Source: Stutzerimonas stutzeri (lineage in GTDB: Bacteria > Pseudomonadota > Gammaproteobacteria > Pseudomonadales > Pseudomonadaceae). Taken from it: a stretch of DNA of 64,000 bases. Where the stretch lies: assembly GCF_000952685.1 (NCBI RefSeq), contig NZ_JYHV01000014.1:124001-188000 (forward strand), read 5' to 3'. The notes under the pieces were generated by a model that was not told the origin of the DNA, ran no database searches, and worked only from the letters and a program-made list of their open reading frames with translations. Of this stretch, positions 1 through 8,154 are shown one piece after another. Position 1 is the first letter of the stretch. Every line of letters begins with the position of its first letter. A program made the translations under genes and the position numbers.

Positions 1-1
1 G

Positions 2-244
2 CCGATCGTTGCGCATCTGGCGCTCAAGCCGACGTCCAGCATCACCACGCCGGGACGCTCGATCGATACCGACGGCAATCCGGTGCAAGTCATTACCAAA
101 GGCCGACACGATCCCTGTGTCGGTATCCGCGCCACGCCAATCGCCGAAGCGATGATGGCCATCGTGTTGCTGGATCATCTGTTACGCCACCGCGGGCAGA
201 ATGCCGACGTGCTAGTGGGCACGCCGGTGTTGGGGCAAATCTGA
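2..244 (+). CDS. aroC: Chorismate synthase, C-terminal 80 residues (partial)
   Basis: This is the 3' end of chorismate synthase, which converts 5-enolpyruvylshikimate-3-phosphate to chorismate, the last step of the shikimate pathway. The gene is cut by the left edge and only about 80 residues are visible. The recognisable parts are the [14 protein letters not shown] stretch and [19 protein letters not shown], the conserved C-terminal core that helps bind substrate and reduced FMN. The gene stops with TGA at 242-244. In Pseudomonas aeruginosa aroC lies directly upstream of an MFS transporter and methionine-salvage genes, and the same order is seen here. Confidence 0.95.
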   Translation, partial: PIVAHLALKPTSSITTPGRSIDTDGNPVQVITKGRHDPCVGIRATPIAEAMMAIVLLDHLLRHRGQNADVLVGTPVLGQI

Positions 245-334
245 GCATGAAGCTGGAATTTTGAAGCTGGACGATGACCCAAGCGCTCGCTCCGGTATCG
301 AATTGCTTTGCTTTCAGCCCATGGCTTCTCGCTT

Positions 335-1486
335 ATGACTGCTGCTCTTCCGTACTGGCGCCTGTCCGGCTTCTATTTTTTCTACTTCGCGCTGCTCGGC
401 TCAGCCGCGCCCTTTCTCGGACTGTACTTCGACCACCTGGGCTTCGCCGCCGAGCGTATTGGCGAACTGGTCGCCATCCCGATGCTGATGCGCTGTCTGG
501 CGCCGAATCTGTGGGGCTGGCTTGGTGACGTCACGGGGCGACGGCTGGCGATCGTGCGCATCGGCGCGCTCTGTACGCTGCTCTCGTTCGGTCTGATCTT
601 CTTCAGCAAGAGCTACGCCTGGCTCGCGTTGGTGATGGCGCTGCATGCGTTCTTCTGGCATGCCGTGCTTCCGCAATTCGAAGTCATCACCCTGGCCCAC
701 CTGCGTGGGCAGGCGTCCCGCTACAGCCAGATCCGCCTGTGGGGCAGTGTCGGTTTCATCGTTGCGGTGGTGGGGCTTGGTGCGTTGTTCGAGCGGCTGA
801 GCCTGGATATCTATCCCATGGCGGTGATGGTGGTGATGATCGGCATCCTCATCAGCAGTGCGTGGGTACCCAATGCCGTGCCCGAGCAGCGACCGGAGCT
901 GGCCGGGCAGGGCGGCTTTGTCCGTCAGCTCTGTCGTCCGGGTGTGCTGGCGTTCTTCACCTGTGTGGGGCTGATGCAGGTCAGCCATGGGCCTTATTAC
1001 ACCTTTTTCACCATTCATCTCGAGGCGCTCGGATATGGTCGAAGCACCATCGGGCTGTTGTGGGCCCTGGGTGTAATTGCCGAGATTCTGATTTTCCTGG
1101 TGATGGCCAACTTGTTGGCGCGTTTCTCGTTGCGCCAGGTTCTGGCGGCAAGTTTCGTGCTGGCGGCAATACGCTGGCTGTTGCTGGGCACGCTGGCCGA
1201 TTATCTGGGCGTGCTGCTGGTGGCGCAACTGATGCACGCGGCGACGTTTGGCAGCTTTCATGCAGCTGCGATCCATTTCGTTCAACGCAGCTTCGGTCAC
1301 CGGCAGCAAGGGCAGGGGCAAGCGCTGTATGCAACGCTGGCCGGCGTCGGTGGGGCGCTGGGTGCGCTTTACTCCGGCTATAGCTGGGCCAGCCTCGGCC
1401 CGCTATGGACCTTCGCTATCGCCAGTCTGGCGGCACTGGCCGCAGCCGTTATCATTGTCATCCCCAAGCAGGAGAACCGGGCATGA
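335..1486 (+). CDS. MFS transporter of the HcaT/MFS_1-like type
   Basis: A predicted inner-membrane secondary transporter of 383 residues with about twelve hydrophobic segments. It begins at once with a transmembrane helix (YWRLSGFYFFYFALLG), and GLYFDHLGFAAERIGEL resembles the HcaT (phenylpropionate permease-like) branch of the major facilitator superfamily. The substrate cannot be read from sequence. An in-frame TTG at 308 would add nine residues; ATG at 335 is preferred because family members start just before the first helix, although neither start has a strong ribosome binding site. The stop codon overlaps the mtnB start (ATGA at 1483-1486), so the two are translationally coupled, which suggests a link to methionine salvage or simply conserved neighbourhood. 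Confidence 0.85.
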   Translation: MTAALPYWRLSGFYFFYFALLGSAAPFLGLYFDHLGFAAERIGELVAIPMLMRCLAPNLWGWLGDVTGRRLAIVRIGALCTLLSFGLIFFSKSYAWLALVMALHAFFWHAVLPQFEVITLAHLRGQASRYSQIRLWGSVGFIVAVVGLGALFERLSLDIYPMAVMVVMIGILISSAWVPNAVPEQRPELAGQGGFVRQLCRPGVLAFFTCVGLMQVSHGPYYTFFTIHLEALGYGRSTIGLLWALGVIAEILIFLVMANLLARFSLRQVLAASFVLAAIRWLLLGTLADYLGVLLVAQLMHAATFGSFHAAAIHFVQRSFGHRQQGQGQALYATLAGVGGALGALYSGYSWASLGPLWTFAIASLAALAAAVIIVIPKQENRA

Positions 1487-2103
1487 CCGCCATTCGTGAA
1501 CACTTGTCGCAGGCCATCATCGACGCGGGCCATTTTCTCTATGGCCGCGGCTGGTCGCCGGCAACCAGCAGCAACTATTCGGCGCGTCTGACCTGCAGCG
1601 AAGCGCTGCTGACCGTTTCCGGCAAGCACAAAGGCCAATTGACAGTCGATGACCTGCTGGCCGTCGATATGGAGGGCCGCAGCCTGGAAGCGGGCAAGAA
1701 GCCATCGGCCGAGACCCTGCTGCACACTCAGCTGTATCGCTGGAAACCGGAAATCGGTGCCGTGCTACACACTCACTCGGTCAACGCTACCGTGCTTTCG
1801 CGCCTTTGCCTGAGCGATTCGCTGGTGTTCGCCGACTACGAGCTGCAGAAGGCATTCAGCGGCATCGCGACCCACGAATCCCAGATTCTGGTGCCGATTT
1901 TCGACAACGACCAGGACATCGATCGACTCGCCTCACGCGTTCAACCCTGGCTCGACGAGCATCCCGATTGCGTCGGTTATCTGATCCGTGGGCACGGTCT
2001 GTATACCTGGGGCGCACAAATGAACGACGCACTGCGGCAAATCGAGGCGTTCGAGTTTCTGTTCGAATGTGAATTAAAGATGCGCACCCTGCAGCGGGTG
2101 TAA
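1483..2103 (+). CDS. mtnB: Methylthioribulose-1-phosphate dehydratase
   Basis: MtnB removes water from 5-methylthioribulose-1-phosphate to give the diketone phosphate of the methionine salvage pathway. The 206-residue protein is a class II aldolase/adducin-fold enzyme. The zinc ligands are visible as HTH in AVLHTHSVNATV and a distal His in RGHGLYTWG, and the early segment GWSPATSSNYSAR is typical of the family. It starts four bases inside the MFS gene and is followed by mtnD and mtnC. These three genes cover consecutive steps, while mtnA and the phosphorylase or nucleosidase are not in the window. Confidence 0.93.
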   Translation: MTAIREHLSQAIIDAGHFLYGRGWSPATSSNYSARLTCSEALLTVSGKHKGQLTVDDLLAVDMEGRSLEAGKKPSAETLLHTQLYRWKPEIGAVLHTHSVNATVLSRLCLSDSLVFADYELQKAFSGIATHESQILVPIFDNDQDIDRLASRVQPWLDEHPDCVGYLIRGHGLYTWGAQMNDALRQIEAFEFLFECELKMRTLQRV

Positions 2104-2190
2104 GCCTGCACCTATTTTTGTCGCACGCAGCGCGTGTCCGAATAACCGATGACAAGTCCGGGACAGCCATTCCCGCCGGAGACAACCACC

Positions 2191-2736
2191 ATGAGCATCC
2201 TCAGCGTTTATCAGGACAGTGTTCCCGAGCAGCCACTCAAGGTTCTCACTCACGTCGACGACATCGCCGCCACACTGGCCGAGGTCGGAGTGCATCTCGA
2301 GCGCTGGGAAGCCAGCGCGCCGATTGGAGCCGGTGCCAGTTCCGAAGAGGTGATTGCCGCCTATCGTCCGCAGATCGACCGGCTGATGAGTGAGCGCGGC
2401 TACGTCACCGTCGATGTGATCAGCCTGAACAGCGATCACCCGCAGAAGGCCGAACTGCGAGCCAAGTTCCTCGAAGAGCACCGCCATGCCGAAGACGAGG
2501 TGCGCTTCTTCGTCGCCGGCCGCGGGCTCTTCACATTGCACATCGAGGACAAAGTATATGCCGTGCTGTGCGAAAAGAACGACCTGATCTCCGTGCCAGC
2601 CGGTACCCGGCACTGGTTCGATATGGGGGAGAATCCGCACTTCGTTGCCATCCGCCTGTTCAACAATCCCGAGGGCTGGGTTGCGCAATTCACCGGTGAA
2701 GATATCGCCGGCCGCTTCCCACGGCTGGAGGACTGA
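2191..2736 (+). CDS. mtnD: Acireductone dioxygenase (ARD)
   Basis: MtnD cleaves the acireductone of methionine salvage with O2. With Fe2+ the product is the methionine precursor 2-keto-4-methylthiobutyrate plus formate; with Ni2+ the off-pathway products include CO. The 181-residue cupin shows the metal-binding set [16 protein letters not shown] (two His and a Glu) and the later His in [13 protein letters not shown] at 2191 is chosen because a GGAG ribosome binding site lies about ten bases upstream; an in-frame ATG at 2149 would add a non-conserved tail. The gene ends two bases before mtnC. Confidence 0.95.
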   Translation: MSILSVYQDSVPEQPLKVLTHVDDIAATLAEVGVHLERWEASAPIGAGASSEEVIAAYRPQIDRLMSERGYVTVDVISLNSDHPQKAELRAKFLEEHRHAEDEVRFFVAGRGLFTLHIEDKVYAVLCEKNDLISVPAGTRHWFDMGENPHFVAIRLFNNPEGWVAQFTGEDIAGRFPRLED

Positions 2737-2738
2737 AG

Positions 2739-3422
2739 ATGCCGATCAAAGCCATCCTCACCGATATCGAAGGGACTACCAGTGCGGTGAGCTTCGTCTT
2801 CGACGTGCTGTTTCCTTATGCCCGTGAGCATTTGCCAGCGTTCGTTCGCAATCATTCGGCAGAACCCGCCGTGGCGGAGCAGATAGAGGCGGTACGGCGT
2901 GAGAGTGGTGAGCCGGAAGCGGGCATCGAGCGCGTCGTCGAGATCCTGCTGGAGTGGATTGCCGCCGACCGCAAGGCGACGCCGCTGAAAGCGCTGCAAG
3001 GCATGGTCTGGGCCCAAGGCTATCGCGCCGGCCAGCTCAAGGGCCATGTCTATCCGGATGCGGTGCAGGCGTTGCGCCGCTGGCACGAGCAGGGATATGC
3101 GCTGTACGTGTATTCCTCAGGATCGATTCAGGCGCAGAAGCTGATTTTCGGCTGCGCCGAGGTGGGTGATCTGACACCGTTGTTCTCCGGTTATTTCGAC
3201 ACCGGCAGTGGTCACAAGCGCGAGGCCGATTCATACGGGCGAATCGCTGCCGCTATAGGCCTTCCGGGCAATGAAATCCTGTTCCTATCTGACGTGGTGG
3301 AAGAGCTGGATGCCGCACGTGAGGCGGGTATGCACACCTGCGGTCTGGTTCGCGAGGGCGGCGAGCTGGCCGGGCACGTGGCGGTCGACAGCTTCGAAGC
3401 GATCGATCCGGCCGGCTACTGA
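2739..3422 (+). CDS. mtnC: Enolase-phosphatase E1
   Basis: MtnC is a bifunctional HAD-family enzyme that enolises and then dephosphorylates 2,3-diketo-5-methylthiopentyl-1-phosphate to give the acireductone used by MtnD. The 227-residue protein has HAD motif I as [12 protein letters not shown] near residues 8-19 (the nucleophile Asp is in DIEGT), motif II as VYSSGS, and motif III/IV in [13 protein letters not shown] and [19 protein letters not shown]. The start lies two bases after the mtnD stop, so these are co-translated. The MTA that feeds this pathway is made by SpeE, whose gene lies 2.1 kb downstream. Confidence 0.95.
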   Translation: MPIKAILTDIEGTTSAVSFVFDVLFPYAREHLPAFVRNHSAEPAVAEQIEAVRRESGEPEAGIERVVEILLEWIAADRKATPLKALQGMVWAQGYRAGQLKGHVYPDAVQALRRWHEQGYALYVYSSGSIQAQKLIFGCAEVGDLTPLFSGYFDTGSGHKREADSYGRIAAAIGLPGNEILFLSDVVEELDAAREAGMHTCGLVREGGELAGHVAVDSFEAIDPAGY

Positions 3423-3491
3423 GCGGATCGCCTGAACCCTCAAACCGCCCAGGCATCCTAATTACGAACTCACCTTAATTGGAGTCTTGTC

Positions 3492-3701
3492 ATGACCGAT
3501 GCCTTCGGCGGTATTTTCGGCCTGCTTATCCTGGCACTGGATATCTGGGCCATTGTCAGCGTACTGCGTAGCGATAGCACCACCGGCAAAAAGGCCCTGT
3601 GGGTGTTGTTGATCGTCATCCTGCCGGTTCTGGGGCTGATCATCTGGGGCATCATGGGGCCCCGCGGCAATCGCCCCGATGACCGGAACTTGAGGCCCTG
3701 A
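3492..3701 (+). CDS. Small two-helix membrane protein, PLDc_N-type
   Basis: A 69-residue protein made of two hydrophobic helices (about residues 5-24 and 33-54) joined by a short polar loop (RSDSTTGKKALW), with a basic C-terminal tail. The pattern of a helix, a K-x-LW turn, and a second helix reading VLLIVILPVLGLIIWGIMGPR matches the phospholipase D-nuclease N-terminal domain family, which occurs alone as small membrane proteins of unknown function as well as in cardiolipin synthases. A GGAG ribosome binding site lies just before ATG. The next gene encodes a second protein of the same architecture three bases downstream. Confidence 0.75.
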   Translation: MTDAFGGIFGLLILALDIWAIVSVLRSDSTTGKKALWVLLIVILPVLGLIIWGIMGPRGNRPDDRNLRP

Positions 3702-3704
3702 CAC

Positions 3705-3896
3705 GTGGAGAGCTGGAGCACGCTGCTGGCCCTGATCGTGCTGGTCGCTGACGCGCTGGCGATCTTCCAGGTCTGGCGCAGTCGTATCGAGGTGGGACGC
3801 AAGATCATCTGGAGTCTGGTTGTCGCGTTGCTACCAGTCGTGGGGTTGATCATGTGGTTCGTTGCGGCTGGGCATTTCGGTAAGGTCAGGTTGTAA
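3705..3896 (+). CDS. Second small PLDc_N-type membrane protein, GTG start
   Basis: A 63-residue protein with the same layout as its upstream neighbour: an N-terminal helix (LLALIVLVADALAIFQVW), a polar loop RSRIEVGRKIIW and a second helix ending LPVVGLIMWFVAAGHFGK. It starts with GTG three bases after the previous stop and ends one base before the GTG of the next gene, so the three form a tight operon. The two small proteins look like a tandem duplication that has diverged. Function is unknown; a structural role in a membrane complex is only a guess. Confidence 0.68.
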   Translation: MESWSTLLALIVLVADALAIFQVWRSRIEVGRKIIWSLVVALLPVVGLIMWFVAAGHFGKVRL

Positions 3897-3897
3897 C

Positions 3898-4452
3898 GTG
3901 CGTGCGCTGGTCGTCGCCTTGCTGCTATCAGGGGCGTTTGGTGCGTTCGCTGAAGAGGACGCAGCTTGGTCAATGTTGCGTGAGGGAAGAGCGGTGCTGA
4001 TTCTGCGTCACGCCACGGCGCCCGGATTCGGCGATCCGCCCGACTTTGTGCTTGGGGATTGCACCACTCAGCGCAATCTGGACGAAGCGGGGCGGTTGGA
4101 GGCGCAGCGCTGGGGCGACTTGCTTCGCAAGAAAGGTCTTTCCAACGCGAGAGTGCTCAGCAGTCGTTGGTGCCGGGCATTGGAAACCGCGCAGCAGATG
4201 GGGCTGGCTTCGGTCGAGCCGTTGCCGGCGCTTGATTCGTTCTTCGCCGAGCCAGGCCGAGAGGCCGCGCAGACCGCTGCGTTGCGCCAGCGGCTCGATT
4301 CACTGCCAGCGGCACTGCCCGTGGTGCTCGTGACTCATCAGGTCAACATTACCGCGCTGACCGGCATCTTTCCCCGTTCCGGTGAGGGCTTGATCCTGGC
4401 TCTGCCACTCGGCGATCCACCCCGGGTGCTGGCGAGGATCGCACCGCCTTAG
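3898..4452 (+). CDS. Periplasmic histidine phosphatase family protein
   Basis: A 184-residue member of the histidine phosphatase (phosphoglycerate mutase-like) superfamily. A cleavable signal peptide is predicted (ALVVALLLSGAFGAFA followed by EEDAAW), placing the enzyme in the periplasm. The phosphate-binding RH motif is in AVLILRHATAPG and the second catalytic His is in VLVTHQVNITALTG. LSSRWCRALETAQ is the usual second phosphate-contact segment. GTG at 3898 is chosen because it gives a proper signal peptide and sits one base after the preceding stop. The 3' end overlaps the convergent alkA gene by about 104 bases. The substrate is unknown. Confidence 0.82.
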   Translation: MRALVVALLLSGAFGAFAEEDAAWSMLREGRAVLILRHATAPGFGDPPDFVLGDCTTQRNLDEAGRLEAQRWGDLLRKKGLSNARVLSSRWCRALETAQQMGLASVEPLPALDSFFAEPGREAAQTAALRQRLDSLPAALPVVLVTHQVNITALTGIFPRSGEGLILALPLGDPPRVLARIAPP

Positions 4453-5356
4453 CCTCCTTGTGCTTGGGCTCCGGCAAGGCGCTGCCGTAGTTCTGCCAGA
4501 TGTGCACGGCGGCGTAGGCCCGCCAGGGTCGCCAGGCTTGCGAGCGGGCCAGCAACTGTCTGGCAGTGATGCCTTGGGGGCCCCATAGCGGCGCCTTGAG
4601 CAGGCCAAGGTCGGCCACCGGAAAGGCGTCCGCTTCGCCGAACCCGCGCAGGGCGATGTACTCGGCCGTCCACGGACCGATTCCCGGTAGCGCGCAGAGC
4701 CGCTTGACCAGCTCGTCCGCGCCGTCCCCGATGTGAAGTTCGAGCGCACCATCGGCCACCGCTGCGGCCAGGCGCTGCAAGGTCGCAACGCGTTTTCCGG
4801 GCATGCCGATATTCTCCAGCTGGGCGCTGGCTATGGCTTGCGGGCTGGGAAACAACCGGAGCGTGGCACCAGCTCCACATACGGCTACCTGGGGCAATTC
4901 CTCGCCGAGCCGTTCCACCAGACGCCGGGTGATGGTCACCGCGGCCTTGACCGTGACTTGCTGGCCGACGATGGCTCGCACGGCTTGTTCGAAAGGGTCG
5001 AACGCAGAGGGCAAGCGCAATCCGGGGTTAGCGGTGACCAACGGCCCGAGCAGCGGATCGTCAGCGAAATGCCGCGCGATGACCGCCGGATCGGTGTCGA
5101 GGTCGAACATCCTACGAACCCGGATCGCCAGCTGGGCGGCATGCTCTTGTAGCGAATCGCTGAGCGTCAGCTCGAGCACAGTTTGTCCGGGTAATGGTCG
5201 AACACTGATCCAGCCAGCGCTGTTGCCGGCCCGCACGGTGCGGCTGTAGCACTCGGAATCGAGCGCCTCCACGCCGGGTAGCAAGCGCAGGGCGAAATGC
5301 TGGTGAAATTGCGACCAGCTCCAAGGGGCGAGGTAAGGCAGGTAAAAGGGCGTCAT
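4349..5356 (-). CDS. alkA: DNA-3-methyladenine glycosylase II (AlkA-type), extended C-terminus
   Basis: This base-excision-repair glycosylase removes alkylated bases from DNA. The 335-residue protein has the helix-hairpin-helix LCALPGIGPWTAEYIALRGF, followed by FPVADLGL in which the Asp is the catalytic residue of the AlkA family. The N-terminal part (MTPFYLPYLAPW) is the AlkA-N domain, but there is no Ada methyltransferase domain. The start at 5356 fits the family N-terminus; an upstream in-frame ATG at 5431 would add 25 unrelated residues. The last roughly 35 residues are basic and low-complexity and are read antisense through the end of the histidine phosphatase gene. Confidence 0.88.
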   Translation of the reverse strand: MTPFYLPYLAPWSWSQFHQHFALRLLPGVEALDSECYSRTVRAGNSAGWISVRPLPGQTVLELTLSDSLQEHAAQLAIRVRRMFDLDTDPAVIARHFADDPLLGPLVTANPGLRLPSAFDPFEQAVRAIVGQQVTVKAAVTITRRLVERLGEELPQVAVCGAGATLRLFPSPQAIASAQLENIGMPGKRVATLQRLAAAVADGALELHIGDGADELVKRLCALPGIGPWTAEYIALRGFGEADAFPVADLGLLKAPLWGPQGITARQLLARSQAWRPWRAYAAVHIWQNYGSALPEPKHKEAKAVRSSPAPGVDRRVAEPGSSPHRNGERCRSAR

Positions 5357-5520
5357 GGTTCGACGATAGCCAGCATTGATGGGGTTGTCTTCACCGAACG
5401 CGCTTTGAAAGTAGATGGTTCCACCTGTCATATGACCAAAGTAGAATGCGCCTCTTTGCCGACGTACGAGCGTACGGCTTGCGCCGCTCGTCTGTTAGCC
5501 ATCCATCCGGGAGAACACCC

Positions 5521-6381
5521 ATGAGCGACTATCAGGAAACTCTCTACGAGGGATACGGCCAGCGCTTCAGGATCGACAAGATGCTGCATGAAGTGCGCAC
5601 TGAGCATCAGCATCTGGTCATTTTCGAAAACGCCCGCATGGGCCGCGTCATGGCGCTCGACGGGGTGATCCAGACCACCGAGGCGGACGAGTTCATCTAT
5701 CACGAGATGCTCACCCACGTACCGATCCTGGCCCATGGCTTGGCGCGGCGCGTGCTGATCATTGGTGGTGGTGACGGCGGCATGCTGCGCGAAGTCGCCA
5801 AGCACCGCGATGTCGAAAGCATCACCATGGTCGAGATCGACGGTACCGTGGTCGAGATGTGCAAGGAGTTCCTGCCGGAGCATTCGAAAGGGGCGTTCGA
5901 CGATCCGCGGCTGAACTTGGTTATTGATGACGGTATGCGCTTCGTTGCGACCACCGAGGAAAAGTTCGACGTGATCATTTCCGATTCGACCGATCCCATC
6001 GGGCCGGGCGAGGTCCTGTTCTCGGAGAACTTCTACCAGGCATGCCGCCGCTGCCTCAACGATGGCGGCATCCTGGTCACGCAGAACGGCACCCCCTTCA
6101 TGCAACTTGCCGAAGTGCAGACAACCGCTAAGCGCATGACCGGGCTGTTCCCCGACTGGCACTTCTACCAGGCTGCGGTTCCCACCTACATCGGTGGGGC
6201 CATGACCTTCGCCTGGGGCGCCTGCGACTCGGCCAGCCGCAAACTGCCACTGGAAACCCTCTGCCAGCGTTTCGCCGGTAGCGGCATCGTCACCCGTTAT
6301 TACAACCCGCACATCCATCTCGGCGCGTTCGCGCTACCTCAATATGTGTTGCAGGCCATCAACAAGCCCAGCAACAGCTAA
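5521..6381 (+). CDS. speE: Spermidine synthase (polyamine aminopropyltransferase)
   Basis: SpeE transfers the aminopropyl group of decarboxylated S-adenosylmethionine to putrescine, giving spermidine and methylthioadenosine. The 286-residue protein shows the dcSAM-binding motif [15 protein letters not shown], the acidic [14 protein letters not shown], the catalytic segment [21 protein letters not shown], and the N-terminal [14 protein letters not shown] at 5521 has a GGGAG ribosome binding site; the longer frame upstream is non-coding. Its by-product MTA is the entry substrate for the mtn genes at the left of the window. Confidence 0.97.
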   Translation: MSDYQETLYEGYGQRFRIDKMLHEVRTEHQHLVIFENARMGRVMALDGVIQTTEADEFIYHEMLTHVPILAHGLARRVLIIGGGDGGMLREVAKHRDVESITMVEIDGTVVEMCKEFLPEHSKGAFDDPRLNLVIDDGMRFVATTEEKFDVIISDSTDPIGPGEVLFSENFYQACRRCLNDGGILVTQNGTPFMQLAEVQTTAKRMTGLFPDWHFYQAAVPTYIGGAMTFAWGACDSASRKLPLETLCQRFAGSGIVTRYYNPHIHLGAFALPQYVLQAINKPSNS

Positions 6382-6739
6382 ACTGCCTCGTGCGCTGCGA
6401 CTTTTTTGCAGCGCACCTGGATCGGTTCGGACGGCGTAGCGCCCGCCGCGACTCGACGCACCCATTGCGGTGACGATGCATACGCCGTATGTTCGAAGCG
6501 CGGCTGCGTACCATAGGCAATGTCCGAGCGCGTCTGGCACGGACGCGGTATCGCGGCTGGATCGAACTCCCAGGCGCCGCAGAGGCCTATTAGAAATACC
6601 GCAAGGTTTATACCGCTTCGGGCTTCCGATTAACGAGGCAACCCACGGCTGGCGCTGTCCAGTCGGTATCCGCAACGAGGCAAAACAAAGGCTATCCATT
6701 CCTGAAATCGTTCATCCATGAGTGAGAGGAGGTTGTTTT
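6382..6739 (+). other. Intergenic region downstream of speE
   Basis: About 360 bases without a convincing gene. It begins with a perfect 9-bp inverted repeat (6390-6398 pairing with 6408-6416) whose nine-base loop contains six T residues, so the T-run lies inside the hairpin, not after it. The rest is unremarkable. An 83-codon open frame at 6470-6721 has no ribosome binding site, no recognisable motif and a composition unlike a real protein, so I do not call it. A strong ribosome binding site (AGGAGG near 6727) belongs to the next gene. Confidence 0.5.
6390..6416 (+). terminator. Perfect hairpin after speE, possible terminator
   Basis: Nine base pairs (GTGCGCTGC with GCAGCGCAC) enclose the loop GACTTTTTT, nine bases after the speE stop codon. 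There is no T-tract after the stem, so efficient intrinsic termination is not assured. It may stabilise the speE mRNA 3' end instead. Confidence 0.4.
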
Positions 6740-7081
6740 ATGAGTACCACCTTCCATGAGGATGTAAGCGGCAACGTGCTTCTGAGGATGAAAGAGGGCG
6801 GATTCGATTTCTCCCGCGTCCATCCGATAGAGTTCTATGCCGTGTTTCCCGACCGTGAACGTGCCTGCGCGGCCGCCAGCAATTTTCGTGGCGAATGCGT
6901 CAATGCTCAGATTGCCCCCCGTGACGACGGCGCCTGGGACCTCCAGGTCAGCAAGGTGATGTATGCCACTTTCGACGGTATCGGTGACTTCGAACAGGAC
7001 TTGGAGAACCTGGTCGAGCCGCTGGGTGGCGTGGTCGATGGCTGGGGCGTGACGCAGGAACTTTCAGGCTGCGCTGTCTGA
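6740..7081 (+). CDS. RraB family protein (RNase E inhibitor-like)
   Basis: A 113-residue soluble acidic protein with the single-domain ferredoxin-like pattern of the RraB family: VHPIEFYAVFPDRERACAAASNFRGE, then WDLQVSKVMYATFDGIGDFEQDLENLVEPLGGVVDGWGV. In E. coli RraB binds RNase E and modulates mRNA decay, but proteins of this family in pseudomonads are mostly uncharacterised, so the specific role is inferred. The protein is slightly shorter than E. coli RraB (about 138 residues) and lacks its acidic tail. The gene is monocistronic, with a strong AGGAGG site upstream, and converges on the following LysR gene. Confidence 0.75.
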   Translation: MSTTFHEDVSGNVLLRMKEGGFDFSRVHPIEFYAVFPDRERACAAASNFRGECVNAQIAPRDDGAWDLQVSKVMYATFDGIGDFEQDLENLVEPLGGVVDGWGVTQELSGCAV

Positions 7082-7093
7082 TCATCGATTCGC

Positions 7094-8050
7094 TCAACCA
7101 AAACCGAGTCCGCTTTGCAGTGCCTGGTCCCAAGGTGGGACCGGGCCAAAGCGGCTTTTCAGGAATTCCAGCAGCAGCCGGCTGCGAGAGTCGGCTTCCC
7201 GAGTCAGTCGCAGGGCATAAATACCGCTTGGCTCCGGCGTTGGCAGGCCTTGTTCGCAGAACAACGGCAGCAGTTCGCCACGGAGCAGGTGGTCGCTGAC
7301 CAGCCAGGTCGGAAGATGCGCAATACCCAGTCCGGCCAAGGTGCCGCAAAGCAATGCCTCTGCATTGTTCGCAACCATGCGCAGGCGTCTCGGGCGCAAC
7401 AGTTGTCGTTTGCCCTCATGCTCGAACCGCCATGCATGCGGCGGCGCCAGCGCATCCCAGTCCAGCCCGTCATGTTCCGGCAGCTCCGCAACGCTCTGCG
7501 GTCTACCCCGTCTTTGCAGGTAGTTCGGACTGGCGCAGAGGATACGTAACAGCGGCGCCAGAGGCGTTGCGACCAGGCGCGTGTCGGCCTGCGGGCCGAT
7601 GCGCAGCACCAGGTCGACCTCACCCAGATGCTCACCTTGCAAGTCGACGAAGCTGTCGATCAATCGCAGCTGAATGTCCACGCCGGGGTAGGCTTGCAGG
7701 AAGTCGGCCAGCGCGGGCGCCAGATGGCGCCGTCCGAAGGGAGCCGGTGCATCGATGCGGATACGACCTTCCGGCGCACTTTGCAGCGACGTCATTTCCG
7801 CCCGCGCCAGGTGCAGTTCATGGACGATGCGTCTGGCGCGCTCGGCAAACGCCTGTCCGGCGGCGGTGGGCTTGATCGAATGCGTGCTGCGGCTGACTAG
7901 CTGACAGGCGAGTGACCTCTCCAGCGAGTCGATGCGGCGCGCGACGGAAGAGGGCGTGAGAGCATGCAGGCGGGCCGCGGCCGAGAAGCTGCCGGTATCG
8001 AGCACGTCGAGAAACAGTCTGAACTGGTCTGTGAGGGCAGTGGTATCCAT
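7094..8050 (-). CDS. LysR-type transcriptional regulator
   Basis: A 318-residue LysR regulator. The N-terminal winged helix-turn-helix reads RLFLDVLDTGSFSAAARLHALTPSSVARRIDSLERSL, and the effector domain begins around residue 90 (GRIRIDAPAPFGRRHLAPAL). SVARRIDSLE (with Ala-Arg instead of the commoner Ser-Arg) places it near the AaeR/DmlR group. Start at 8050 is chosen because the helix-turn-helix then begins close to the N-terminus; an upstream ATG at 8152 would add 34 residues across the divergent promoter. It is divergent from the TauE/SafE gene at 8155, so it probably regulates that gene, though no operator was identified with confidence. Confidence 0.9.
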   Translation of the reverse strand: MDTTALTDQFRLFLDVLDTGSFSAAARLHALTPSSVARRIDSLERSLACQLVSRSTHSIKPTAAGQAFAERARRIVHELHLARAEMTSLQSAPEGRIRIDAPAPFGRRHLAPALADFLQAYPGVDIQLRLIDSFVDLQGEHLGEVDLVLRIGPQADTRLVATPLAPLLRILCASPNYLQRRGRPQSVAELPEHDGLDWDALAPPHAWRFEHEGKRQLLRPRRLRMVANNAEALLCGTLAGLGIAHLPTWLVSDHLLRGELLPLFCEQGLPTPEPSGIYALRLTREADSRSRLLLEFLKSRFGPVPPWDQALQSGLGFG

Positions 8051-8154
8051 AGGGGTTGCTCGGTTATGCGGAAATCGCAAAGCCATTGTGCACATCTGTG
8101 CGTATACCTGCCAGGCGCCGCTGAGTAGCATGGCGGTTTTGTCGGGAAGCAATC

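Noticed and set aside
401..1321. 306-codon open frame on the minus strand across the MFS gene
   Set aside because: It is antisense to a clear membrane transporter and is rich in His, Gln and Arg, as expected of shadow frames in GC-rich DNA.
5419..5447. Sigma-70 promoter for speE (TAGAAT at 5442)
   Set aside because: The -10 is good, but no acceptable -35 lies at the right spacing.
6470..6721. 83-codon frame downstream of speE
   Set aside because: No ribosome binding site, no motif and no membrane segment; treated as noise.
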